From an uncultured Lachnospiraceae bacterium (lineage in GTDB: Bacteria; Bacillota; Clostridia; Lachnospirales; Lachnospiraceae), in assembly GCA_902779355.1 (NCBI GenBank), contig CACZBF010000005.1, forward strand, positions 114,454-178,453: 64,000 nucleotides of DNA. Direction: 5' to 3'. A model generated the notes under the pieces. The model made no database searches, had not been told where the DNA came from, and worked only from the letters and a program-made list of their open reading frames with translations. The translations under genes and the position numbers were made by a program. Shown piece after piece: positions 16,758 to 25,709 of the stretch; within the stretch, counting starts at the first letter, position 1; every line of letters starts with the position of its first letter.

Positions 16758-17673
16758 TCTGCTGAATGAGTTGCTCTTCTTTGGAGGGATCATAGACCAA
16801 ATTCAGCAGTTTCTCGGCGTTTCCAAGAATGGAACAGTCGTCAAACACCATGGTATGTGCATCTGGATTGATGACCACATGATGAAGCTCCGGTTGGAAA
16901 GCCAGAATATCGCTGAAACCACTACGGTAAGAGATGACACCTGCGCAGTAACGAGCAAGCTGGAATGCTTCCCGAACAGAGGTATCCAGACGTTCGGTTC
17001 CCAAGATGGGATGTTCTTCTCCATGGACATTGGTGAAAACCTGAAAGCCCTTTTCGGTAAGTACCACAGCAAGTTTTTCCCAGAAAGAATTCGAAAGTAA
17101 CGGAAAAGCAACGGCATAGGGAGCCAGAATGATTCGTGATTTCCACATGTCAGCAAGGTTGCTGTCATAGGGGTCGAAAAAACGCTCAGATACCTTGGCG
17201 GGAGTGCTTTTTTCCGAGACTTGGAGAACAAAAAGCTTGTATGGATCCAGACGGTGGGGGAGCGATACTTTTCGGATCAGTCCCAGATTACCGACCATAT
17301 AATTCGGCCCGTAGGTTGCGAGGTACAGACAAGAAGCAATGGTAATTGCGTCGCACTCATCGCTGCCGATGGCGATGCAATCATCAATTGCATCAAACAT
17401 TTCCGCGATATCGACCTGATTTTTCTTGCATACCAAAGTCAGTTTTTGTACTCCCCGGTATTCGCGTATATAATGCAGGTAAGCAGCGATTGTGAGTGTG
17501 TCACCGCTTCCCCAGGGACAGAATACATAAAAAACGGAAGGGTCTTTTGCGATGGAAAGGACAATCTGAAGTCCAAGGTTACCTAAGGCCAAATATTGAT
17601 CTTTCAACAGTGCCTCTTCTTCCAGATATTGCTGATAGATGCTTTGTTCTGCCTGTGTTTTGGAATCATCCAT
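16735..17673 (-). CDS. GT9-like glycosyltransferase, paralog 4 (divergent)
   Basis: This 312-residue protein has YVFCPWGSGDTLTIAAYLHYI at the N-terminal loop and CAGVISYRSGFSDILAFQPE in the C-terminal half. The pattern matches the three plus-strand paralogs but with a Trp-Gly-Ser loop and altered ends, so this is the most diverged copy. I chose ATG 17673 because GGAGG lies 8 nt upstream on the minus strand; an earlier ATG at 17706 has no site. It is transcribed against the SIS gene, with which it overlaps 23 nt at the 3' end, so antisense transcription may limit one of them. Confidence 0.6.
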   Translation of the reverse strand: MDDSKTQAEQSIYQQYLEEEALLKDQYLALGNLGLQIVLSIAKDPSVFYVFCPWGSGDTLTIAAYLHYIREYRGVQKLTLVCKKNQVDIAEMFDAIDDCIAIGSDECDAITIASCLYLATYGPNYMVGNLGLIRKVSLPHRLDPYKLFVLQVSEKSTPAKVSERFFDPYDSNLADMWKSRIILAPYAVAFPLLSNSFWEKLAVVLTEKGFQVFTNVHGEEHPILGTERLDTSVREAFQLARYCAGVISYRSGFSDILAFQPELHHVVINPDAHTMVFDDCSILGNAEKLLNLVYDPSKEEQLIQQIMNYLLS

Positions 17674-17720
17674 GATGAAAACCTCCGGTGGATAAAGTGC
17701 TGTCATAAAACAATATATAC

Positions 17721-17748
17721 ATCATAACACAGCCGACAGAAAATACAA
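17721..17748 (-). promoter_or_regulatory. Candidate minus-strand promoter for paralog 4
   Basis: On the minus strand TTGTAT (17748-17743), a 16-nt spacer and TATGAT (17726-17721) lie upstream of the GGAGG and ATG 17673, in the short interval before the divergent plus-strand gene. Confidence 0.45.
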
Positions 17749-17757
17749 AACGCGAGA

Positions 17758-18921
17758 ATGAGAGACGATATGAATCGTGAATACCTGAATCAGAAAATCG
17801 AAGAATTAAAACTTCGGATCGGAGATGGATCGCTGACACCGGAGGAAGAACAGGAAACAGAGGCATGGTTTCTGCGGGAGTTTTTTTTGTATCCGGTAGA
17901 ACAGGCGCTCTCAGAGGGAAATACAATTCCACTGGATCTTTTGTGCATGATGCAGCAGGTTGTACGGGGCGTGTATCCATATTGGATAGATAATGATGAA
18001 CTCTATGCGCTGGGAAGAGAAGCGTTGGTGAAGCTGTCTATGATCGGACGGGAGTTTGCTGCGCAGGAAGAACTAGATGATTATTTCAAAAAGGAACTGA
18101 TTTCGGAGAAAGGCAAAGAAGGATCGAAACTGGATCAGATCCCGGAACAAACTCCCTTCGTCAGTGTGATCCTGCCGACGTATAATCGAGCTTCAGAGCT
18201 TGGGAAAGCTATGCAGAGCGTGCTCGATCAAACCTATGAAAATCTGGAGCTGATCGTGGTCAGTGACGGTTCCACAGATGAAACGGAGCAGGTGGTAAAG
18301 GGATTTACGGATCCGCGAGTACGTTTTTTGCGCTCTGAAAAAAACGGGGGACTTGCGTATGCAAGAAATCTGGGAATCCGGGATGCCAAATTTGATCTTC
18401 TTGCATTTCATGATGATGACGATCTTTGGAAGACGGCAAAATTGGAGAATCAGGTACGGGAGCTGTTGAAATCCAATCTCAATACCGGGTTTTGCTATTG
18501 CGAAATGAGCTACATCATGCTGGACGGGAAGACCGTGCATATCGTACCGCGTCGCGAGATCAGTATGGTCCGAAAAAGAGGGTATCTCTATCCGGAACTC
18601 TTGAGGAGGAATTTTGTCGGCGGTCCCACGCTTTTGGTTCGAAAAGAATGTTTTGGTGAGGTGGGACTATTTGATGAGAGTCTTGCGATTTTTGAAGACT
18701 GGGATATGGTGGTCCGCCTTTCAAAACGCTATGATGCGGCATTTGTGGCGGAACCTCTGTATGACTATCTCGAGCATGAGAAAAGCCTGACCACTGATCG
18801 GAGCAGCACACACAGGGAGAGAATCGCGGAGACCTTAAGACGTCTGGATGAAAAGACGGCAGAGGATAAAGCGGCATATGGTTTTACGGAAAAGTACATT
18901 GATACATATATGGGGGAATAG
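17758..18921 (+). CDS. GT2 family glycosyltransferase with N-terminal extension
   Basis: This 387-residue protein has a 125-residue helical N-terminal part and a GT2 catalytic domain: FVSVILPTYNRASELGKAM, LIVVSDGSTDETEQVV, AFHDDDDLWKTAKLENQ (D-x-D region with four Asp) and a late EDWDMVVRLSKRY acceptor motif. The start is ATG 17758; ATG 17770 is an equally plausible alternative. It abuts the DUF4422 gene (stop TAG then ATG). It probably transfers an activated hexose or N-acetylhexosamine in the cytoplasm. The unusually long N-terminal part has no motif I can name. Confidence 0.8.
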   Translation: MRDDMNREYLNQKIEELKLRIGDGSLTPEEEQETEAWFLREFFLYPVEQALSEGNTIPLDLLCMMQQVVRGVYPYWIDNDELYALGREALVKLSMIGREFAAQEELDDYFKKELISEKGKEGSKLDQIPEQTPFVSVILPTYNRASELGKAMQSVLDQTYENLELIVVSDGSTDETEQVVKGFTDPRVRFLRSEKNGGLAYARNLGIRDAKFDLLAFHDDDDLWKTAKLENQVRELLKSNLNTGFCYCEMSYIMLDGKTVHIVPRREISMVRKRGYLYPELLRRNFVGGPTLLVRKECFGEVGLFDESLAIFEDWDMVVRLSKRYDAAFVAEPLYDYLEHEKSLTTDRSSTHRERIAETLRRLDEKTAEDKAAYGFTEKYIDTYMGE

Positions 18922-20025
18922 ATGTCAACCGCTGTTTTTGTCATGACACATAAAAAATATGAGGAGCCACAAGATTCGGTGTATCAGACGCTTCAGGTCG
19001 GCAGGGCAACCGGCGATCATTCATTGCCTTACCGGGGAGATGACAGCGGCGATAATATCTCCTATCGCAATTGGCTTTTCGGAGAACTCACAGGTATTTA
19101 CTGGGTTTGGAAAAATGTTGAGGAGTATGACCATATCGGGATCTGTCATTACCGGAGATTTTTTTTGAATGAAAACGGAGAGATCATGAGCGGCATAGAG
19201 TACGACCGGATCCTGTCGGAGTATGACATCATTGTACCCAAGCCGAACATTTCGGATCAGACAAATCAGGAGGGATATGCGGAAAGCCATAATATCAGGG
19301 ATCTGATGACAGTAAAGGCAGCAGTAGATAAATTGACCCCTGATTTTTCCGGAGCATTTCAGGAAATGCTGAATGCAAAAAGCTCTTATTATGCAAACCT
19401 CGCTGTTATGTCGCATGTGGAATTCAATAGCTATTGTGAGTGGATGTTTGGGATTTTTGCCGAGACGGAAAAGGATATTGATGTTACAGATTATGATAAT
19501 TACCACAAGCGTGTTTATGGTTTCCTGTCTGAACTGCTTCTGAATACTTGGATCATCAAAAAGCAATATCGTGTGTATGAAACCGAAGTCGGGATTACCT
19601 CGGAAAAAGCGGAGACAACGGAACTGAAACGCCTGCTCTCCGATTATGTGAGAAAAGGTGATTTCAGTGGCGGACGAAAATGCTATTATGAGTTTATGGA
19701 GAAGCGTCCGGATGTAAGGCTTTCCCAGTCGGATCTTTCCGGAGAAATTCCGCTCATGGAAATCATCCTCTACATCCTGGAACAGGAGCAGCAAGGGAAT
19801 CAGAAGGGGTTTGTTTCTGTTTCTACGGAATTTCCGGAGTTGATTGCGCACTATCGAAAAGTGGTAGGGGTTTTAAAGGCTCTTGGAGATGGGACTGCCG
19901 GAGAAGCGGATGTGCAGTATATCCTATCCAATCATCTGACGGCGGCGGCAACCGAGATCATCCTCCGCAACACCGGAGGAATCAATGGTGGTGTTGTCAG
20001 AAAAATACTTGGTATCGCAGAATAA
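18922..20025 (+). CDS. DUF4422 family glycosyltransferase-like protein
   Basis: This is a 367-residue protein whose first 210 residues show the DUF4422 pattern: AVFVMTHKKYEEP, YRGDDSGDNISYRN, ELTGIYWVWKN and HIGICHYRRFF. This domain is common in capsule and glycan loci and is presumed to be a glycosyltransferase. The remaining 150 residues are helical and not recognised. The start follows the previous stop without a gap. It lies in a long run of transferases that continues to 29867. Confidence 0.75.
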   Translation: MSTAVFVMTHKKYEEPQDSVYQTLQVGRATGDHSLPYRGDDSGDNISYRNWLFGELTGIYWVWKNVEEYDHIGICHYRRFFLNENGEIMSGIEYDRILSEYDIIVPKPNISDQTNQEGYAESHNIRDLMTVKAAVDKLTPDFSGAFQEMLNAKSSYYANLAVMSHVEFNSYCEWMFGIFAETEKDIDVTDYDNYHKRVYGFLSELLLNTWIIKKQYRVYETEVGITSEKAETTELKRLLSDYVRKGDFSGGRKCYYEFMEKRPDVRLSQSDLSGEIPLMEIILYILEQEQQGNQKGFVSVSTEFPELIAHYRKVVGVLKALGDGTAGEADVQYILSNHLTAAATEIILRNTGGINGGVVRKILGIAE

Positions 20026-20044
20026 TGGAGGCAGACAGGAAATT

Positions 20045-21091
20045 GTGATCATCGACATCTTTATTGCAGTCGCGGATAAAGGCGGCGTGGAGAATGTGAT
20101 AAATGCGACTGCATCGTATTTAAAGAGGCAGGGGAATACCGTGCGGCTGATTCAGGCGGTATGGGAACATCATCCATGGACGTGTCCCGAGATCGATTTC
20201 TATTATTTGTCTGATCAGAGAGCCAATCAGGATTCCGAAAAATGGAAAAACGGATATCTCAATTTTTTAGAAGAAAACGGGTATCCGGATGTTATCCTGG
20301 CAACGAACTGGCCGCTGATGTCATTGATCACAAGACAGGTTCTTGCGGAAACCGGAAAACGCATTCCCGTCGTTTCCTGGGTGCATAATCCGATCGAACG
20401 ATATGCGGCGGCAGGATACGGCGGCGTGGAGATGCTGCAGTATGCGGATGCGCATCTTGTAATCAATCAGAGGATAGAGACTGAAATTAGAAATGCTATT
20501 GCAAATGCGAGAACCGTAAGGGTAAATAATCCGGTTTCCGGGGACAGAGTCTGTTATTCGGAAAACCGGACACCACAAGAGTTGCTGTTTGTGGGAAGGA
20601 TCAGTGACCAGAAGAATCTGCCGGTGCTCCTATATGGGATCAAAAAAGCAAAAACCGATTATTACCTTACATTGATCGGAGAGGGACCGGAGGAAACGAA
20701 ACTGAAAAGAATCGTCCGCGAAAATGGACTGAAAGAGAAGGTTCATTTTGTCGGATGGAGTGATGATCCGTGGAAGGCGACAGGACAAAAAGGCTTTCTT
20801 GTAATGTCGTCTCTTTATGAGGGATTTCCCGTAACGGCGATAGAAGCACTGCTTTCCGGTATGCCAGTCATTTCCACACCCGTGGACGGGATCGTAGAGA
20901 TCATCAAGCCCGGAGTAAACGGATTTCTATATCCGCAGGGAGACAGCGATGGTCTGGCAGAAGTACTTGACTATATTGCAGGTGGCGTGCTGCCGGTTCC
21001 AACAGCCGAAGCATGTCGTTCTTCTGCGAACCCGTTCCTCGAGGAAAATGCCTTGCCTGATTTTTATGAAAAACTGAAAGGGTTGATCTGA
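20045..21091 (+). CDS. GT4 family glycosyltransferase
   Basis: This 348-residue GT4 enzyme has GGVENVINATASYLKRQG, LLFVGRISDQKNLPVLL and SSLYEGFPVTAIEALLSGMP with the E-x7-E catalytic pair (E at the glycine-rich turn and in EALL). The start is GTG 20045: the encoded VIIDIFIAVADKGG aligns with the MIIDFCIAMGWQGG start of the related GT4 at 24651, and AGGA lies 4 nt upstream. An earlier in-frame ATG at 19985 lies in the coding end of the previous gene and looks wrong. Three GT4 genes of this subtype (12320, 20045, 24651) occur in the island. Confidence 0.8.
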   Translation: MIIDIFIAVADKGGVENVINATASYLKRQGNTVRLIQAVWEHHPWTCPEIDFYYLSDQRANQDSEKWKNGYLNFLEENGYPDVILATNWPLMSLITRQVLAETGKRIPVVSWVHNPIERYAAAGYGGVEMLQYADAHLVINQRIETEIRNAIANARTVRVNNPVSGDRVCYSENRTPQELLFVGRISDQKNLPVLLYGIKKAKTDYYLTLIGEGPEETKLKRIVRENGLKEKVHFVGWSDDPWKATGQKGFLVMSSLYEGFPVTAIEALLSGMPVISTPVDGIVEIIKPGVNGFLYPQGDSDGLAEVLDYIAGGVLPVPTAEACRSSANPFLEENALPDFYEKLKGLI

Positions 21092-22102
21092 ATGGTATAT
21101 GCGCTGCCAAGGGGAGAAACGGAATCTGAAACGGAAAAAAAGAAGATCTCCGTGATTGTTCCGTGTTATAACGCAGAAAAATATCTGGATCGGTGTGTGA
21201 ATAGCATTCTCTCACAAACATATGGGATAGACAAGATCGAGTTGATCCTGGTGAATGATGCGTCGACAGATCATACGGCGAATAAAATGGAAGCTTATGA
21301 GAGAGAGTACCCGGATCAGATCATGGTGATTCACTGCGAAGAAAATGGAAAGCAGGGTACCGCCAGAAACATCGGCATGCAATATGCGAGTGGTGAATAT
21401 GTGACGTTTGTAGATGCGGATGATGCCATTGCACCGAGCATGCTGATGGAACTGATAAATGGCATGGAAAAATGGCGGGTTGAGGTGGCAGAGTGTGCGC
21501 AGATAGAAGTGCAGGAGGATCAGGAGATTCGGACGGATACAGCGGAAAATACGGCAAAACTGTTTCTGATCGAAACGGAAGAAGAAAGAAAAGCCTTTTT
21601 TCTTTCCAATGCCTGGGCATGCGGACCGGTAAGACGTCTCTATCGAAAGACATTTCTTGAGCAAAACGAATTACGTTTTCTTGAAAAGATATTCATGGAG
21701 GATATGTATTTCACCTATCAGGTTCTCGGAAAGTGCAGATCCTGGTATCAGATCACTGATCCGCTTTATTACTATTATCAGAATCCGGATAGTGTGATGC
21801 ATTCGTCTGCAAAGAAAGAGTACTACATGGATGTCTATCATGTTTTTCAGCTCACAGCAGAAACCTTGAAAGAGAGAAACAGTTTCGCTGTGATCCGGGA
21901 CGAGATGGAATTTGTGTACTTTCGCAAAGTTTTTTATGACTTGAGTTCCTATATCCTGCATACATATGATGATCCGCTGCAGCATGGGATCGAGGAAATG
22001 AGAGCGTATATCAGAAAAGAGTTTCCGAATATGCGTGCAAACCGTTACATGGATGAGAGCAACCGAAAAGACTATGATCTGTTAATGCATTTGGGTGAGT
22101 GA
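21092..22102 (+). CDS. GT2 family glycosyltransferase
   Basis: This 336-residue GT2 protein starts directly after the previous stop. ISVIVPCYNAEKYLDR, LVNDASTDHTANKM and VTFVDADDAIAPSM give the catalytic Asp residues. MEDMYFTYQVLGK follows as a typical acceptor-side motif (ED). The C-terminal part is rich in aromatic residues and resembles teichoic acid/capsule GT2 enzymes such as those adding a first or repeated hexose. It has no membrane segment. It is part of the same plus-strand run and the third GT2 of the island. Confidence 0.8.
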   Translation: MVYALPRGETESETEKKKISVIVPCYNAEKYLDRCVNSILSQTYGIDKIELILVNDASTDHTANKMEAYEREYPDQIMVIHCEENGKQGTARNIGMQYASGEYVTFVDADDAIAPSMLMELINGMEKWRVEVAECAQIEVQEDQEIRTDTAENTAKLFLIETEEERKAFFLSNAWACGPVRRLYRKTFLEQNELRFLEKIFMEDMYFTYQVLGKCRSWYQITDPLYYYYQNPDSVMHSSAKKEYYMDVYHVFQLTAETLKERNSFAVIRDEMEFVYFRKVFYDLSSYILHTYDDPLQHGIEEMRAYIRKEFPNMRANRYMDESNRKDYDLLMHLGE

Positions 22103-22105
22103 CAT

Positions 22106-23284
22106 ATGAAAAAGTGGAAAATACTTTATTTTGATCTGGTCAAGCTGATCAAAAATGACATGATCTGGGGGCTTCTGGCAATGGATCTTGATGTGCGTCG
22201 TGCGGAATTTCATGCCCCTGATGCGACCTACAGTGAAGAGGATCTGGAGAAAGCGCTCGGAGAGATCGATGATGCGGATCTCGTGATCTCCCAGAACTTT
22301 TCGGCGGTAGTCGCGGAGGCATGTCATCGGAAGCAGCGTCTTTATGCAGCATGGGTATATGATTCTCCGCAGGCCTCTCTTTTTCTGAAGGAAGCGCTTT
22401 ACGAGACGAATTATATTTTCCTGTTTGACAAAATGCAGCTGAAACGCATGAGAGAGGCGGGGCTGAAGAATCTGTTCTATCTTCCTCTTGCAGCAAACGT
22501 GGAGCGCCTGAGCGGACTTATGATCGAGGACGAAGAGATCGAAAAGTATCAGACAGACGTGCTCTTTGTCGGAAGCTTGTATCAGGATGAGAGAAGAAGC
22601 GCATATTTGATGCAGCTTCCGGAAAAGGTGCACTTGGAAGTGGAGGCCGTGCTTCAGGAACAGTTTGGGAAATGGGGCGGTCAGGCAAAGCAGTTTCGAG
22701 CACTCACAAAGGGAACACGTGACCTGATGTGTGCCGCGCTCAATCAAGATCATCTGGAAGAGTATTCCTTTGACCCGGTGTATCTGGTGGAGACGCTGAT
22801 CTTATGCAGAGAGCTTTCCTCACGGGAGAGGATCCGGATGCTGTCTCTCCTTTCAGAAGAGTGCAGGGTCAGCTGCTATACGACCGGTCAGGACAACGAT
22901 GGCACGCTTTCACGCGTGGAGATTCATGCGCCGATCGAAGGAGAAGAGGAGGTCTTCAAGGCCTATTATTCCGCAAAGATCAATTTGAACCATACGCTGA
23001 CATCCATTGAAACGGGCATCCCACTCCGGGTGTTCGATATCATGGGGGTTGGAGGATTTGTACTATGCAACGACCAGGAAGAATGTCATGAACTATTCCA
23101 GGTAGATAAGGAATTGGTGACGTTTTCTGATTTTGACGAGATGCAGGAAAAAGCACGTTATTATCTGAGGCATGAGGAACAGCGTATCCGGATCGGGATC
23201 GCCGGGTATGAAAGAGTGCGGGACTGCTATACCTATCCGATCGCAATGAAAACCATGCTTGATACCGTTGGGAAAGAATTATGA
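22106..23284 (+). CDS. CgeB-like glycosyltransferase (DUF3880 plus GT-B C-terminal)
   Basis: This is a 392-residue protein with an N-terminal DUF3880-like region containing LVISQNFSAVVAEAC and WVYDSPQASLF, then VLFVGSLYQDE and a C-terminal IPLRVFDIMGVGGFVLCNDQEE, the Glyco_trans_1_2 motif. It resembles spore maturation protein CgeB, a glycosyltransferase acting on spore surface. Close relatives in this window are 37386 and 57535, and more distant ones 28692 and 44274. No membrane helix is seen. The start follows the previous stop by 3 nt with a GTGACAT leader, so translation is coupled. Confidence 0.75.
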   Translation: MKKWKILYFDLVKLIKNDMIWGLLAMDLDVRRAEFHAPDATYSEEDLEKALGEIDDADLVISQNFSAVVAEACHRKQRLYAAWVYDSPQASLFLKEALYETNYIFLFDKMQLKRMREAGLKNLFYLPLAANVERLSGLMIEDEEIEKYQTDVLFVGSLYQDERRSAYLMQLPEKVHLEVEAVLQEQFGKWGGQAKQFRALTKGTRDLMCAALNQDHLEEYSFDPVYLVETLILCRELSSRERIRMLSLLSEECRVSCYTTGQDNDGTLSRVEIHAPIEGEEEVFKAYYSAKINLNHTLTSIETGIPLRVFDIMGVGGFVLCNDQEECHELFQVDKELVTFSDFDEMQEKARYYLRHEEQRIRIGIAGYERVRDCYTYPIAMKTMLDTVGKEL

Positions 23285-24654
23285 CAGATATCCGAATGTA
23301 TATTCTTACAACGCAAAAGATCTATGTTCCGGAAGACCCCATGTACCATGCGCTTCAGGTGGGAAGCGCGATACGGGAGGACCTTGGGTATGAGCGGGAC
23401 GACATGGGAGAAAATATTTCCGCACAATATGATTCTGTAAGGGAACTGACCGGTTTTTACTGGATCTGGAAAAATGTGAAATGTGATGTTGTCGGTATTT
23501 CCATGTCGAATCGGTATTTTTGTTATTACGAAGACATCATTCGTAAATACCGGATCGAGAGCCTGCTGGAAGACTATGATGTGATCTTGCCCGAGACGGA
23601 CGGTCCATTACTGATCGCGCCAAAAGAGATTTTTGACCGGTATTGTGATTGGCTGTTCAAGGGATTGGTTGAGGTAGAAAAAGAGTATCGGGATCCTGTT
23701 TCTTTTTTTGAAGAAAGGAACTATCGGATCATACGTGAAACAACGGTGGAAACGGATCTGCATCTCTATCGTGAGGCAGAGGAAGCAGTTGTCAGAAAAA
23801 AAGAAGTCCTGAAAAAAATGCTGCACCCATTGATCCTTTTCTATGCGAATGGCAAGCCGATCGATCTGCTGCCTTTGGAGCCGGAGCAGCAGGATTTTCA
23901 CGGAAAGCTTCCGATCTGGATCTGCTGGTGGCAGGGGGAGAGCTCGATGCCGGATATCGTAAAGGCGTGCTTTCATAGTCTCAAACGAAATCTACCGGAG
24001 GATGATGTCGAGATACGGTTGGTCAGTTTTGAAAATCTTTCGTCGTATATCCGTTTTCCGGATTTTGTGATGGAAAAGTATCATAAGAAGGCCATCACAT
24101 TAACACACCTTTCCGATCTTTTGCGGATGGCACTTTTGACATTGTACGGCGGGTTTTGGTTGGATGCCACTTACCTTTTGGATAAAAGGCCGGCAGACTG
24201 GATTCTGAGAGACGATGTGTTTTTTACGCAGCGTTTTGCGGAACTTCGGTATACTGATGAGATCGTGGTGAAGGGAAGATGGACAGCAAACCTGATGAAG
24301 GCAGGTGTAGGGAATCCGTTGACGAGATTTGTGCTGAATGCGTTTTATTGCTACTGGGCTGCCTGTGATACACTGATAGATTATTTCCTGATCGATTATC
24401 TGATACTGTTGGCCTATGAGCAAATTCCATCCATCCGGGAGATGATAGACCATTGTCCACCTTCCCAGCCGGAGCTTTACTCCATGGAGATTCTTCTCAA
24501 CGAAGCATTTGAGCAGGAAAAGTGGGAGAGACTGACAAGGGAAACTTGCTTTTTCAAGCTATCTTATAAGCATATTTTTAAAAACGAGACGAAAGACGGG
24601 AGAAAAACTTGGTATGCAAAAATCATGGAACAATACGGGAGTGACGGCAGATGA
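23281..24654 (+). CDS. DUF4422 remnant fused to capsular-synthesis glycosyltransferase domain
   Basis: This is a 457-residue protein. The first 165 residues begin like DUF4422 (RMYILTTQKIYVPEDPMYHAL, LTGFYWIWKN) but have GISMSNRYF where the family has GICHYRRYF, and about 60 residues are missing after the DVILPE strand compared with the paralog at 32590. The C-terminal 280 residues are a complete Caps_synth/GT32-like domain: PIWICWWQGESSMPDIV, LSDLLRMALLTLYGGFWLDATY (DxD-like), and a late DYLILLAYEQIPSI. The second domain should be active; the first is probably not. The gene overlaps its neighbours by 4 nt on both sides. Confidence 0.75.
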   Translation: MTDIRMYILTTQKIYVPEDPMYHALQVGSAIREDLGYERDDMGENISAQYDSVRELTGFYWIWKNVKCDVVGISMSNRYFCYYEDIIRKYRIESLLEDYDVILPETDGPLLIAPKEIFDRYCDWLFKGLVEVEKEYRDPVSFFEERNYRIIRETTVETDLHLYREAEEAVVRKKEVLKKMLHPLILFYANGKPIDLLPLEPEQQDFHGKLPIWICWWQGESSMPDIVKACFHSLKRNLPEDDVEIRLVSFENLSSYIRFPDFVMEKYHKKAITLTHLSDLLRMALLTLYGGFWLDATYLLDKRPADWILRDDVFFTQRFAELRYTDEIVVKGRWTANLMKAGVGNPLTRFVLNAFYCYWAACDTLIDYFLIDYLILLAYEQIPSIREMIDHCPPSQPELYSMEILLNEAFEQEKWERLTRETCFFKLSYKHIFKNETKDGRKTWYAKIMEQYGSDGR

Positions 24655-25709
24655 TCATTGACTTCTGTATTGCCATGGGCTGGCAGGGTGGCGTGGAAAC
24701 GGTGTTGAACCGGACTGCGAAGTATTTAAGAGAGCGTGGATATCATGTGCGTGTGGTGCAGTTGATCTCGCGTGGCATGCAATGGACGGATTCCGAAATA
24801 GAGTTTCATTGCCTGAATGACTGGATCACAGAGATTGACTGGGATGCGTTACAGGAAAGATTACGCATTTTCTATGAAACACATCCATTGCCGGATCTGG
24901 TACTTGGAACGGGGTGGCCAGCCATGACGCTTCTCCTTCGAGGCGTGATGGAGGAGCTGCGCTTGAAGTGCCCACTCATTGGATGGCCTCATGGAACTCT
25001 TTCCGAATACGAAAAGGATGGGGTAGGCGGAGCGGAATGCTACCGTGTAGCAGATGCGGCGTTTGCGATCAGTAAGACGATCGCTGCGGATCTTCTTCAA
25101 GCGTGTCCTGACACGAAAGTGATCCGGGTGAACAACCCTGTTTTGGAAGAGAAGATCTTCTTTTCTGATCAGAGAAATACCAGAGAGCTTGCGTTTGTAG
25201 GCAGGATCAGCCGGGAAAAAAATCTTCCTTATCTGTTTCGATCTCTTGCGGCCGCGGAAGGTGATTGGACGCTATCGGTTTTGGGTGATGGTGAGATCGA
25301 AGAGCTGCGGTCTTTGGCAGAAGAACTCGGAATCTCAGATCGGATCACATTTTTCGGTTGGATGGAGAACCCGTGGGAGTCGTTGGAGAACGCATGCGCA
25401 CTCGTGATGCCTTCTTTGCACGAAGGTTTTTCCCTGACGATCATAGAGGCACTGGCCTGCGGTCTGACCGTCCTTTCCACACCGGTGGGTGGTGCCATGG
25501 AGGTCATCAAGGAAGGAGAGAACGGATATCTTTTCGGCGGAGACACCGGGATTTCTCTGACGGAGCGGTTTAATCGCCTGCAGGAAGGGACAGACCGGTT
25601 TGCTGATCCGAAGAACTGCCGCAAATCAGCGGAGCCTTATCTGGAAGTGAAGGCAATCCCGGATCTTATTCAAAAGACAGAAATGTTGTTACACGGAGGA
25701 CATCTATGA
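24651..25709 (+). CDS. GT4 family glycosyltransferase
   Basis: This 352-residue GT4 enzyme carries MIIDFCIAMGWQGGVETVLNR at the N-terminal Rossmann, FVGRISREKNLPYLF at the second Rossmann, and PSLHEGFSLTIIEALACGL with the catalytic E-x7-E. It is the clearest member of the three-copy GT4 subtype here. Its overlap by 4 nt with both neighbours places it in the central operon. It uses a retaining mechanism by family precedent; donor and acceptor cannot be read from the sequence. Confidence 0.8.
   Translation: MIIDFCIAMGWQGGVETVLNRTAKYLRERGYHVRVVQLISRGMQWTDSEIEFHCLNDWITEIDWDALQERLRIFYETHPLPDLVLGTGWPAMTLLLRGVMEELRLKCPLIGWPHGTLSEYEKDGVGGAECYRVADAAFAISKTIAADLLQACPDTKVIRVNNPVLEEKIFFSDQRNTRELAFVGRISREKNLPYLFRSLAAAEGDWTLSVLGDGEIEELRSLAEELGISDRITFFGWMENPWESLENACALVMPSLHEGFSLTIIEALACGLTVLSTPVGGAMEVIKEGENGYLFGGDTGISLTERFNRLQEGTDRFADPKNCRKSAEPYLEVKAIPDLIQKTEMLLHGGHL

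Noticed and set aside
19021..19851. 276-codon minus-strand frame opposite the DUF4422 gene
   Set aside because: Shadow of a real gene; no motif.
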